Below are positions 22,561 through 33,754 of a stretch of DNA of 64,000 nucleotides, piece by piece. Origin of the DNA: Neonectria sp. B-13 (lineage: Eukaryota > Ascomycota > Sordariomycetes > Hypocreales > Nectriaceae). Each line of letters begins with the position of its first letter. The first letter of the stretch is position 1. The stretch covers positions 817,559 through 881,558 of the forward strand of contig NOKP01000014.1 of NCBI GenBank assembly GCA_002682825.1. Direction: 5' to 3'. Under the pieces are notes generated by a model, which saw only the letters and a list, made by a program, of their open reading frames with translations, was not told where the DNA came from and made no database searches. The position numbers and the translations under genes are program-made.

Positions 22561-23511
22561 GATGGTTGATGGTGAATTTGACGCGAAAGAGGGATGTGAG
22601 TGCAATATTTAATCAGTGACAATTGTATAGCGGATGGGAAGGGGAAACTTTCTGGTGCGGCGGATTGGTGTAATCGGATGCTTGTCATTTTCTCTGTCAG
22701 GCTGGTGGCTGTCCTTATAAGTGCTTTGGTGTAGGCCAGCGAGGTTCTCGTGAAGTTTACAGATAATTCATGTAATCTACCCCACTGCAAACTATAGGGT
22801 CCCTTGACGGACTGTAGAGCCTACCGCATAACTTGTGCAGGCGTGAGGCCACGGAGGTAAACTACATGTATGGTGTTGGCACATTGAGATTGTAGCATGT
22901 CTGTTTTTGAAATGAATGCCTAGGTATCCTATCTTCGCATTTTTGCTAGTTTTCTTGTATTAAACACTTAAGCATCTAACCGGAGATAGATATGATGGTG
23001 TGATGAATTTTCATTTCCAGGTCATAAGCAAGCCCTCTAAGTTTGCAGAATCCATCCATTTTCTTGTCGCAGCCCAGCTTGTGATGTCACTCATGATAGA
23101 GTGCAGGGTGGGGTGGCAAGGTGGGTGTTGATGACCTTGGAGGAACTAATCAGCGCACGTGACGATAGCGAGTTCTTCGGCTAAACCAATGGGCTTCCCC
23201 ATCTCCCGTGCAGCTCCCGCAGCGGCCAAAAAATTTGACTCGACGGCATCGTGACGCCAACTACAGTTCAACCACTTACCAACCAGAGAATCGCCCTTTT
23301 CATCGGCATTTCTCGTCCGCTACCCATCATTGTTGTATCGCGCATCCCATTCGCCGTGCAAATAACCTCGATCGTTTCACGACCCGAGTCGACCGCGCTC
23401 AAACTCCATCTCCCTCGGCTATTTCCAAGACGACAAGTCGCCCTTTCAAGCTCTATCCCGCTCGATCTTAATAACCACCACATTCTCCCCCACCGACCTT
23501 AATCGCCCATC
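22561..23511. other. Divergent intergenic region (orphan gene / tom22)
   Basis: Holds the promoter of the 394-aa gene on the minus strand (TATAAG near 22718) and the pyrimidine-rich leader of TOM22 on the plus strand (about 23200-23511). No gene recognised. Confidence 0.6.
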
Positions 23512-24033
23512 ATGGTTATCCTTACCGAGGTCGAGGACGAGCACTTCCAGGAGCACCAGGCTGGCCCTGACGTCGATGACGACGACTACACCGATACCGG
23601 TTCGTCCGCCTGATGCTCAATATCGCTTCTTCTGAAGCATCAAGCTAACCTCCCGCTAGAATCCGAGATCTCCAACGAGTCCGAGTACGACCCTTCAGAT
23701 GAGACCTTCACCGAACGACTATACGCTCTGCGCGACATCATCCCCCCCACCACCCGCTCCTGGGTCACCAACAACGTCAACGCCGTCACCAGCGCCGCCT
23801 GGAGCGTCCTTTCCTTTAGCGGCAAGGGTGCCTGGGTCATCACCACCTCGGCCCTCTTCTTCGGCGTCCCCTTCGCCCTCTCATTCGCTGAGGACCAACA
23901 GCTTACTGCCATGGAGCAAGAGTACAACATGCGACAGACGGGCGGCGAACTCCTGACTGCCGGTGCCGAGCAGAACACGGCTGAGAAGGTTGGCGCCGCG
24001 CTCGGCGACAACCAGGCCCGACCCTCGCTGTAA
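23512..24033 (+). CDS. tom22: Mitochondrial import receptor subunit TOM22
   Basis: Two exons, 23512-23599 and 23660-24033 (60-nt intron, GTTCGT...CGCTAG), giving 153 aa. The N-terminus MVILTEVEDEHFQEHQAGPD is acidic and cytosolic, as in Neurospora Tom22. Then come DTESEISNESEYDPS, the conserved FTERLYALRDIIPPTTRSW, a single hydrophobic membrane anchor at about residues 90-112 (VITTSALFFGVPFALSFA), and a short intermembrane-space tail ending QARPSL. Tom22 is the central receptor and organiser of the outer-membrane TOM complex; it accepts presequences from Tom20. Length and topology are typical for the family. Confidence 0.95.
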
Positions 24034-24937
24034 GATCGAAGCAGTGCCTTATAAAAATAACTCGCCTCAGACCGCTGGAAGCTGGCGCTGTGAGACCGTG
24101 CCCTGAACCGGCATGGCAATTATTGGGCCGAGGAGCGAGCCCAATTTTGTACAATAATCGGAAATGGCGCAAACGGCCAATGGACCCCTGTGATGAATGC
24201 GCTGGGTTGGGATGGGAGGAGCAAGGTGCGGATGCATGCAACCTATGATGTAAAGTACTAGGACGGGGGGACAGACAAGTAATGGCTGCGATCTCATCTC
24301 CGGGCAAGACGGCTTCACATGTATTTTGTCATACTAGACCTTTTATTCTCTGACGCCATACAATGTAACCTTCAGCCCATTACGGTTATGTTCTTTGACC
24401 GGCTCGATTGAGGATCGTCGGTTTCGGGTTGTGTCGTCTTGAGTAGCACTCTCCAGAAGATGGCCTCGAGTTAAGGATATGATTAAAGGAATACATCTTC
24501 GCTAGGGTTCTCTTGTTCTATAAGAAACGAGAAGGCGTCAGTTACTTCCCGAGTTCGGCTGCAAAGGAACTGTATCGATTTTGATATCTCTGAATCTCCG
24601 GAACTACCCACCTTCTTTGAAGAGCATCACAAATACCTCGCGTAATTTAAACATATTATGTTGAGTGCCAAGCGAAAGGAGATGGAGAATCTAACCTTGA
24701 AGTAAAATCATGTTAAACGAGTGATCATACCATGTGCTCATATCGATTTCAAGCTTGTCACGCATAGGTAAGGTAGGTTGGATAATCTACGAACGATCCT
24801 GGCTGGGGTTTAGGGTACGTCATTTCTTAATGGCTCGTCCTCGTGCTTCGTCACTAAGACACAACCAAATCCAGTCAACACCTTGATTCTAACTTGATTG
24901 TTAGAACTACCAAGCAGGAACTAAAGCTAGAAGAGAA
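24034..24937. other. Intergenic between tom22 and ADAL gene
   Basis: Contains the 3' UTR of TOM22 and the upstream region of the adenosine deaminase-like gene. It is AT-richer at about 24,300-24,800. No gene recognised. Confidence 0.6.
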
Positions 24938-26278
24938 ATGGATTACATAGCTCTGCCCAAGATTGAGGTAAGTCTCTGTGGGCGCATGCTTGCCCCGCCA
25001 CCGCTGTCAATCTCGACTTTGCTATCTAATTTGAACACCACATTCTGTCACTGACAAGAACTCCAGCTTCACGCCCATCTAACGGGTAGCATCTCCCGCA
25101 AGGCACTGCACGAGGTATGGCTGCGCAAGAAGCAGAGCGGCGAGACAGACCTGGAGGATCCGCTCCTCGTCATGCCGGAGGGCAAGCATGATTATAACCT
25201 GGAAACGTGAGCCTTCTCCCCGCTGTGTTCGGGCTTCGGATTCTTCAGGGGCTCATGGAATTTGCCTTGGGCCTTGTGTCCTCTCGCTATAAGTCATGGC
25301 TGTATGGTGGCTCTGTAGTTCTAGGCCGCCATTCATGACATCTGTGGGACAGTCATCGATCGCGCAGTTTCTGACAACCTGTAGCTTCTTCCCGCTCTTT
25401 AGCACGTACATCTACGGCCTCCTGACCGACGAAGAATCGGTCCGCTACACCACAACCTCCGTCCTGACCGACTTCCTCCACGACGGCGTCTGCTACCTAG
25501 AGCTGCGCACCACCCCGCGCGCAACGCCGACCCTCACGGCGGAAGCCTACGTGGCCATCCTGCTGTCCACAATCGCCGCCTTCGAGGCCGGCCACCCGCA
25601 GCTCCACACGCGCCTGATCCTCTCCGTCGACCGGCGCCACGCCCCCGAGACCGCGGCGGGGACCCTCGCTCTCGCCCTGGCGAACCGCCACCGCGGCGTC
25701 GTCGGGCTCGACCTGTGTGGCGACCCGACGGTGAAGCCTCGCGGAGAAGTCGCCGCGTTCACGCCCGTGTTCCTGGATGCGAAGAGGCATGGCTTGGGCA
25801 TCACCGTCCACTTCGCCGAGGCGGAGGCGAGCGGCTCGACCGAGGAGCTGGACGTGCTTCTGGCCTGGCAGCCGGACCGCCTCGGCCACGTCATCTGGGA
25901 GGACGAGGCCGCGAAGCAAGAGATCGCGAGACGAGGACTTTGTCTAGAACTGTGTCTGAGCTGTAACGTGCGGGCGGGCATGGTCCACGGCGGGTTTGAG
26001 GGGCACCACTTTGGGGAGTGGAAGGACGTTCAGGGGCCCAAGATCTCACTCGGGGTGAGTACCAGACCGAACCCGCGGACGCAGGTATACTGATGCTATC
26101 TCCCTAGACTGACGATGTGGGCGTTTTTGGAAGCCCTCTTTCCAATGAGTACCGTCTTGTCGCAGAGCACTTCAACCTTGATCGGGAGGCGATCTGTGGC
26201 CTTGCACGGCAGGGCATCGATGCCATCTTCGGTGACGAGGAGGAGAAGCAACGACTGCGGCGTATCATGTGGATATAA
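24938..26278 (+). CDS. Adenosine deaminase-like protein (ADAL/MAPDA type)
   Basis: Four exons: 24938-24967, 25067-25206, 25385-26054, 26108-26278; junctions close to give 336 aa. This is a TIM-barrel metal-dependent deaminase. Visible marks: the metal motif HAH at residues 12-14 (LPKIELHAHLTGS), YLELRTTPR, the VGLDLCGDP strand, ITVHFAEAE (metal His and catalytic Glu region), RLGHVIWED, LELCLSCNV and SLG|TDDVGVF (metal Asp, across the last intron). Length and the HAHLTGS/ELRTTPR pattern match the ADAL branch, which deaminates N6-methyl-AMP in characterised members, rather than classic adenosine deaminase; substrate is inferred. Predicted cytosolic. The first exon of ten codons is short but has strong splice sites. 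Confidence 0.92.
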
Positions 26279-26704
26279 AGCCAGAGAAATCCTTCATCCC
26301 ACAGCAAAGCCGAGGTATACGTGCATTTACAATATATCAGAAGATAGCCCTGGGGGAGACACAGGTGCTACGGGGGAAATTCGTAAAGAAAGGCGCCTTC
26401 ATTCCCTTGAGAAACTGACAGTGGTATTGGTCGTTTTCTAACTAAATAAAATGCTTGTAATACCCGTGAAGGACAGGGTGAAGGCACTGCTGTTGCATAG
26501 TGCCTGCAACTATGGGGAGAGAAGCACCACCCGACAGAGACGGGTGAGTGTTGAAATGTTCGTTCATTATTCCAAACCCGAGTGAAAAGGAAAGGGGACC
26601 TTTGCAAGTCCCTCCACGCCCCAAAACGCCACATTTTTTTCTTCCTCATCCTTCTCATCATCTGGGCTCACACCCAATCATCCTATCTCGTCCAATTTTG
26701 TTCG
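26279..26704. other. Convergent 3' region (ADAL gene / fzo1)
   Basis: Only the two 3' flanks meet here; no gene seen. Confidence 0.6.
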
Positions 26705-29520
26705 TTAATGCGCGCCGGGCGGTGGGGCATCCAGGTCAACATTCTCGACCGTGCTGCGCTGGTCCTGGGTCTTGCGGACGAGGTTGATGAAGTAGCGGGA
26801 GGCGCGCTCGCTCTCGCCCTTGACCTTGATGGTGTCCTCGCGCTTATCGGTAAGGTCCTTGACGCTCCGTTCGAGGCTGACGCGGAGGTTTTCGGCGGGG
26901 AGGCGTAGGACCTTGCGGACTGAGGAGGAGATGCGAGCCGAGTTGGAGTGTACGTAGTCGAGTTCTGTGAGCTGCGTGGAAATCTTGGTGGCGAGGCGAT
27001 GGGGGAGGGAGTTGGGGATCTGCTGGAGGATGTACGCGGAGGCAGCGATGGCTGGAGGGGAGTCAGTAAGATTCAAAGCGAGGAAATGGGGAAAATAAGA
27101 GAAGAGTCAAACTCACCAGCTGCAAGGATTCCGGGGAGGATGAGGTGGCGAAGGTTGTCGTTGCTCAGAACGCGTGTTGCCGTGAGAGCCTGGTCCATCC
27201 AAGTGTTCATCCCAATCATCCGGGGCACCACAGCGGTTGCGATAGTCAAGGCCATGCCAGTGCCCGCGAACTTCTCCTGGCGCTGCAACAGCGTAGTCCA
27301 GTCGACAAAGTCCGATATCTCAGTAGGAATGTCAACCTGGCGGGCAAGGGCGTCTCGCTTGCGCCGGAACATGACGTCGGGGCGGAACTGAAGGTTCTGG
27401 AACTCATCACCGATGTGCAAGATACCGAGCTGCTTGATGGCATTGACGCCCTTTACGGTCCTGTTGCGGGCGTGCTCCTCACAGATCGCGACCGAGTCGG
27501 CAATATGCGAGAGCATGGCCTCCTTGAGGTCTTCGGCATACTGGAAAGCGCTTAAGATGCCAGGGTACGGAACGTCGTAGTCGGTACTGCCTGCGTAGAG
27601 GATCGCAGAGTTGAGTGTCGAGCGGGTGTGATCGTAAACGTCCTTGCAAGTGCCCTCGATGTTTCGGTCGACCTCGTCACTGACCTCGGAACGGGCCTTT
27701 CTGCTCGTCTCAAGCTGCGGCTCAAGCTCCTTGAGCTCCTGCGTCACTCGCTCAAGCTCGGATTGGGCCACCTCCTGGTTGACGGTGGCCAGGGAGTTGA
27801 CGTCGTTCAGGATGTTTAGCAAATAAGTTCGGGCGGGGGCCAGCTTTGATCGTGCTCGCTTCTCGAGAACGAATCTTCGCAGTGACTGCTCGAGGATCTC
27901 GAAGTCTCGAATCTTGTCAAGATCCTTGCCCTTGCCCTTGTCGTCGCCATCACCATCACCACCACCACCTCCACTTGAGCTTCCACTACCACCACCGCCG
28001 GGCCCACCAGGAGGGGATGGTCCAACAGGGATGGCGTTGCTGGAGACGAAGTGAACAAGTTCAGAAGACTCCTTGGAGGTCCGGGGACTCAGTCCCTTGA
28101 CTTGATCCATGATCATCTTCTGGCACCGTTCCTTGTCTTTGATCTGGTCATAGCCATTGACAACGATGAAGATGTAAGCTTTCTCCGCTGCGGCCGCCCA
28201 GATGAACTCCTTGGCAGATTGGGTGAAGTGATTGGCGGCAGAAACCACAAACACCACCACATCAATCTCTTCCTGTCGGGCGAAAATAGCTGTCGTCTTG
28301 GTGGTGTCCGAGTTGAGGCCGGGGGCGTCGATCAAGGCAATGTCCACCACTCCGTTGTTGAGCAAGGACTCATCGATAGTCCTGGTATCCTTCACATAAA
28401 TTTTGCACTGCGTGTAAGTCTCATTGTCGATTACGATTTTTTCCAGCTCATTCAAGGAAAACACGTCATAAGTTGATTCGTCGTTCCGGTCATAGATGGC
28501 AGTCTTGTGCACGGCGTGAACCTCCTCGATGCCGGAATTTTCTCTGGAATCGAGAACCTCACAGAAGATGGCCGTACAGGGTTGCTGGTCCTCGGGGAGA
28601 ACCTTTCGTCGTAGGAGGGCGTTGCAGAATGTCGACTTGCCGGCATTTAGGTCGCCGGTGATTAGGACCTTGCTTGCAGTGTCCTCGATGCGATCGCGGA
28701 GGGAGAGGAGATGCTTGATGCTGGAGCTAATTTTGCCATCCAGCAATGACGCAATAGAATTTTTCTCAAGTGAATGCACAAGTTCGACCTGGTGTAGCGC
28801 TCCTAGCTTGAGATCCAACTTCAAAATTGAGAATTCTTGGGCGATTTGAGGAGAGACCAGTCGTGGTTCGGGCGTCGATCGGGTTTCGGCGGCTCGGCTT
28901 GATTCGGCACCGGGCTCGACGGAGGTCATGGATCGTCGGAGCATGGGGTTGCGAACGGTAGAAGACGACGGATCGCCCATGGTAGAAGACGACGGCTCGC
29001 CCGTGGTGGAGTATGCCTGTTGGCCAAGGCCGGGACGCGAGGAGGGCGGGCCGGGAGAGGCACTCCTGGCTTTCTGTACGGATGGATAGTGGGCAGGCCA
29101 TGAGGCGTTCATCTCCTGGAGGCCTTGAAGCAGATCGAGGACGTTGTTGATGGATCGACCGAGGCTGGCACGGTGGGCGTTGTACCACAGCTGGTGGATT
29201 GCACCCGACTGGGGCCGGTCGTGGTGAATGTCCATGGCACCAAACGTGGTCGTGGTCAAGTGGCGGTCATCGCCGGGCACGCTGCCGCCGTAGCCCGAGT
29301 CGATATCGAGCAGGCTCTGGAGGTGAGCCGCATGCGTGGATGCCGAGCCGTTGCCCACGGTCATGTAGTTGGGCCGCGAGGACGGTGGCGGAGGAGCTGG
29401 GTTGTTGGGAGCGCCGGGGTTTGTATCGAGGTTGGAATCGGTGTGGGAATCGGGGTTGGTATCGGGGGACTCCTGGCGCAGAGGGGCCTTCCCCTTGCCG
29501 GTGAAGTAGTCTTGGCTCAT
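26705..29520 (-). CDS. fzo1: Mitofusin, mitochondrial outer-membrane fusion GTPase Fzo1
   Basis: Two exons (minus), 29520-27117 and 27051-26705, giving 916 aa; the intron (GTGAGT...CTCCAG) splits LAA|AIAASAY. The start ATG at 29520 gives MSQDYFTGKGKAPLRQ. It is a dynamin-related GTPase that fuses mitochondrial outer membranes. Disordered N-terminus; G1 GDLNAGKSTFCN near residue 287; G3 DAPGLNSD near 398; G4-like VNGYDQ near 453. A Gly/Asp-rich insert (about residues 503-532) follows, then a heptad-like coiled coil (about 577-620). Two hydrophobic segments near the intron are probable membrane anchors (MALTIATAVVPRM and the splice-spanning AIAASAYIL). The C-terminal coiled region ends DLDAPPPGAH. 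Start to start, it is 638 bp from vps2 in divergent orientation. Confidence 0.95.
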
Positions 29521-30158
29521 GATGAAAAGCTGGTGGCGAGAGGCATGTTTCGATCGCTGAGGACCGAGAAGCGAAAAAATGACGGTGACGGTGGTGGTGA
29601 TGAGGTCGTAGGAGCGCGAGATGGAGTTGCTAGGGTGGCGGCGGGACTTGGAAACTTGGAGACCGACCCATGTTGCATGATTTTTGGCGACAAGCGGCAA
29701 ATTGCCGGGCCTCTATTTGGGCCGTGCCGCGCTGATTGGTGGATGCGCCGGGGAAGCGTCGGAAGAGCTTGCCTTATCTTATCGAGCGGGCATGTGAGAA
29801 GAAAAGCGACTGAGCTTTGAAAGTTGGAAACGGCTGCGGAAGCCCAGCGGGGGCCGCAGCGCTAAACCCACTGAAGGCCCAGCGACGCCCAGTTCAGTTG
29901 CTGGGAAGCCGCTGGGCTCCTCCCAGCGGTTACGTAGCACGACATGGGCCATGGCTGCGTGGCCCAGGCTTCGCTTCTCTCACCACACCAGCACAACCAC
30001 CGCTTTGGCTTTCGTCGCTGTCTTGCTCCAGCTCCTCTCCCAATCTTTCAAGACGCTCCCGCCTGAACGAACCCTCATCTCCGACGACTAGACTGGCTCT
30101 TTCTCCCATCTACAAAACCGAATCACCTCCCCGCCATCTCCATCCCTCCCCGCAGACC
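29521..30158. promoter_or_regulatory. Divergent promoter region, fzo1 / vps2
   Basis: The 638 bp between the two start codons must hold both promoters. About 29840-29935 is packed with CCCAGCG and its complement CGCTGGG in both orientations. Pyrimidine-rich tracts precede the vps2 start. No binding factor can be named from sequence. Confidence 0.6.
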
Positions 30159-31028
30159 ATGAACGTAAGGACAATGACGTCGCCGTGGCCCCCCAGTACG
30201 GTTGAGGGCTAATCCGTCTCATGGCGATCTAGATCCTAGAATGGGCTTTTGGCAAGCGCATTACGCCTGCGGAGCGTCTGCGCAAGAACCAGCGCATGCT
30301 TGATAAGGCCATCCGCGAGCTCGACCAAACGCGCGTCAAGTTGGAGAAGCAGGAGAAGACGCTTATCTCGCAGATCAAGACGAGCGCCAAGAATGGACAG
30401 ATGGGCGCCTGCAAGATCCAGGCCAAGGATCTCGTCCGTACCCGACGATACGTTGAGAAGTTCTACGGCATGCGCAGCCAGCTTCAGCAGATTTCCCTGC
30501 GGCTCCAGGTATGGTCGGACTCGGCGACGTGATAGCGGCAGGCGGAACGAGAGACTGACGAGAGGGCACGGCAGACACACCGCACAAATGAGCAAATGAT
30601 GCAGGCCATGAAGGGGGCAACAATGGCCCTAGGAAGCATGAACCGTTCGATGAACCTTCCAGCGTTGCAGAGAATCGCGATGGAATTCGAGCGAGAGAAC
30701 GATATTATGGAGCAGCGGCAAGAGATTATGGACGACGCAATGGATGATGCCATGGATACGGGCGTAGAAGAGGAGGGCGATGAGGTGGTGGAGCAAGTAC
30801 TGGAGGAGATTGGTATCGACTTCAACTCGGCGGTAGGCGTTGTCCAAACATCCCGCAGCGAACGGATTAAGGCTAATTACATGACTACAGCTCGGCGAGA
30901 CTCCAACGACGATAGGAAACCCGGCCGTATCCGAGGGCAGGATTGCTCAGGCGGTTGGTGGTGGTGGAGGCGGCAGCGACCCCGTTGATGATGATCTTCA
31001 AGCAAGACTGGACAGCTTGAGGAAATAG
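30159..31028 (+). CDS. vps2: ESCRT-III subunit Vps2/Did4 (CHMP2)
   Basis: Four exons: 30159-30164 (only ATG AAC), 30233-30508, 30575-30832, 30891-31028, giving 225 aa. The protein begins MN|ILEWAFGKRITPAERLRKNQ. It has the basic helical core RELDQTRVKLEKQEKTL, QIKTSAKNGQMGACKIQAKDL, the MKGATMALGSMNRSMN block, an acidic C-terminal half, and the MIM1-type tail DLQARLDSLRK that binds the Vps4 MIT domain. Vps2 caps ESCRT-III filaments with Vps24 and recruits Vps4 in multivesicular body sorting. Length is normal. The two-codon first exon is unusual but gives the conserved N-terminus. Confidence 0.95.
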
Positions 31029-33754
31029 GCGAAAGGACAGGCTGACCAATGCATCTGGCATAGGCTAACTGGCGCGAATGCCGTGCCATTGGCGATGAGG
31101 TTGGAGAGGCGACAACCTTGACGAATGACGGCTGGCAACCGATTGCTAATGCGTGTCAGATATGGGAGGGAGCACATGGGTTGTTTGCATTTCTTGCCCG
31201 GGCGCAGAGGTGTCCTGATAAACTCTTTTGTCCGGTATCACAGTTTCAATATTTCGATTTCTGGGTGGTAGGGCTTTTTCCATAGAAGGAGAAGACTCCA
31301 GGTTTCCCCTTTTTTCAATGGACGGCTCTTGTAGCGTGGACCCTGGCATAAGTGAATTTCCAGAACTTACCACTATGTGGCTGAGGAACATGGGCCTTGC
31401 CGCTCTTGAGGCTGAACTTAGGATTTGAAGCACTTAGACTAAGTCGTTACAAAGTACTGAAGCTATGTCGCATCATGGTCATCATGTGCTATAGCAAAAT
31501 CCGCGCTTATGAGCGGAGGGCACGGATGATACTGCAGCAAGGCATCCCCCGACAGGGACGGGTGTGGTGGGGAGGGACGGGGTTTGTATTGGGGCTTTGG
31601 ATGGAGATGCCTGGGCAGAAAGCTTGTCATTCAATGTTATTCTGACGCAGAGTGTGCAGAGAGATGATTGGCCGGATCTGGCGCTGATGAAGTCGAGCTT
31701 GGGTGGTGTGGTCATTTTACGCACATGCTTTCGCGGCTCGTGATATCCTATGCGGCATGTGAAGGAGATGTAGTTTTTGACTTGCCGTTGAACTTCATTT
31801 GACTTGTTTTTCTCATGACGCTGGTGTCTTTTAGCTAATAACTAATCGATGACGTGGTCTGCTTGAAGGCGAAGGAGTCGGGTCAGTTGATGAGCAGAGA
31901 GAGCTGGCAGCATGGGGCTATTCTCAAGGCAACGATGAAGGGCAGCATAGTGGCGCTGCCTAAACCGAAGCAACCGCCGTTTCTCGGAAGCACCGGGGAA
32001 GCACCGGAGAAGGCCATGCTAGCAGTATTACTGTCTCTCCTAGAAAGGTGCCAACATTTCGACGTTTATTTCTGGAACTAGTATGTCGACGAGATGAGAT
32101 GAGACGGATGTCGTCTCCGGGTTTACAGTGGGGCGCCGCCGAGACGACACGGCGGAGTTGGTATTGAAATCCCCGCTCGAGTTGATAGAATGGATTGGAC
32201 AGAGCAGTGAACTGCGCGACCACTGAGGACGGAGCTCTAGGAGGATCTTGGAGGCTTGGATGCTTGGAGCCGCGGTGCGCGCTAATCAGCACTTGCCTAG
32301 GCCACCTCGGTCTCCCGACTCCACTCGCTGTGAGCATCGCTACTAGCTAGTAGCGAAATGGATGGATATCACCAGGCAGTGAACTTCAGTGGGCATGAGT
32401 GCACCTGCCAGCGCACCGCTCGGTGAAAGCAGAAACTCGACTGCTCCAGCTCTGAATGAAGCCAGTGAGAGCCCTAGCAACCTCCGCGTGGGCATCCATG
32501 CATATCTAGGCCGTTCTCCGTCTACGGTATTGCTGCCCTAACCCGCTGTCTCTCTCGCCCGTGTCAACGACCCGACGTCCACCGCCGCCTTACCTCCGAG
32601 TCCGAACCTAGACTGCCTACCTACCTGAGACTTACAACATCCTCCGGCCCTCCCGTGCCCTTCCTTGTCTTAGCTGCCCTCCGCCACCTGCTATTACGCA
32701 GGTAGTTCTGTCTTTCGTCCCCGCTTAGACTCTCGCTCGACTCTTTTCTCTGTGCATCTCGACGTTTCGCCTTGACGCCTCCGCCAGACGAAATCACCAC
32801 CCCTTCCAACTCCTATCGCCGGTACGTTCCCGTCCTCCTCTGTATTGGGCCACGCTGCTCGCCTGCACTCTGCAGTCTTCCCCGCCCCGTCCCGTTCGTC
32901 GCCCCATCTACATCTCGCTCGCTCCGTTCCTTGTGTATCGTTGTGTCCCAGCCCAGCCATCATCCTGGCCGGGTCCTGTCCCCTCCCCGCTGGCGCCGAC
33001 CTACGTCACGCTACCTATGCTTCACGGCTTTGTTCTGCACCTGTTCTGCATCGCGGTTCCACGCCTTTCGTCTTGGGCTCTTCTATTTTGCGCCCTATCC
33101 CCCTCCTGCTTTGCTCTACGGTTGAGGACGCGGTGATCCACGCTGTGAGCCCAACTGACAGCTGGCGCACTGCGCGGGCGGTTGCTGCTGCGCGCTTGGC
33201 TGCGACGTCAGGGTGCCCGGTACCCCTCCCAGCCTTCCCTCGCCCATCAACCACCAGTCCACTGCCCACTGTCCACTGTTCGCTGTCATCACATCAGCCT
33301 CCCCTCGCCATCCCACTTGCTTCTGTCCCAACCTCCCGGCTTACATGCTAAGATCTGCGTCCTGACCTGCCCAGGCCAATTTAAGCCGACACCGCCTCAC
33401 CTCCCCGGTCACCCGCCTTGTGTTGGCCCGAGATCCACCGCCACAGAGCCCTTCGCGACGACGTATAATAATAGCCCCATCTTGCCGTCGCAACACTAGT
33501 CTGCTGTCGGTTTCCTGACCATCTTCATTGCGAGAACGGTGACGACAACGAATATAACGACGACGACAGCTACGAAGAACACGAAGACGACCTCGACGAT
33601 AGCAACCACAACACCTGTTACGCTGTAACATCCCAGGCTCTCACCCCACCAAACCGACACCAAGCCAACCCCTCCAAACCCCTCCACATCCACAAAGCTG
33701 GCGACCAACAAGCGTCGCAGTCTTTCCTCGACGGGGGGAAGCCTGCTCAATAGA
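31029..33754. other. Intergenic and PP2C leader
   Basis: 31,029-32,500 shows no gene; its open frames are short and biased. From about 32,500 the plus strand turns strongly C/T-rich, as in long fungal leaders, up to the phosphatase start. The phosphatase reading frame stays open upstream of its ATG back to a TAA near 33627, so part of this stretch may be coding if an upstream exon exists. Confidence 0.5.
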
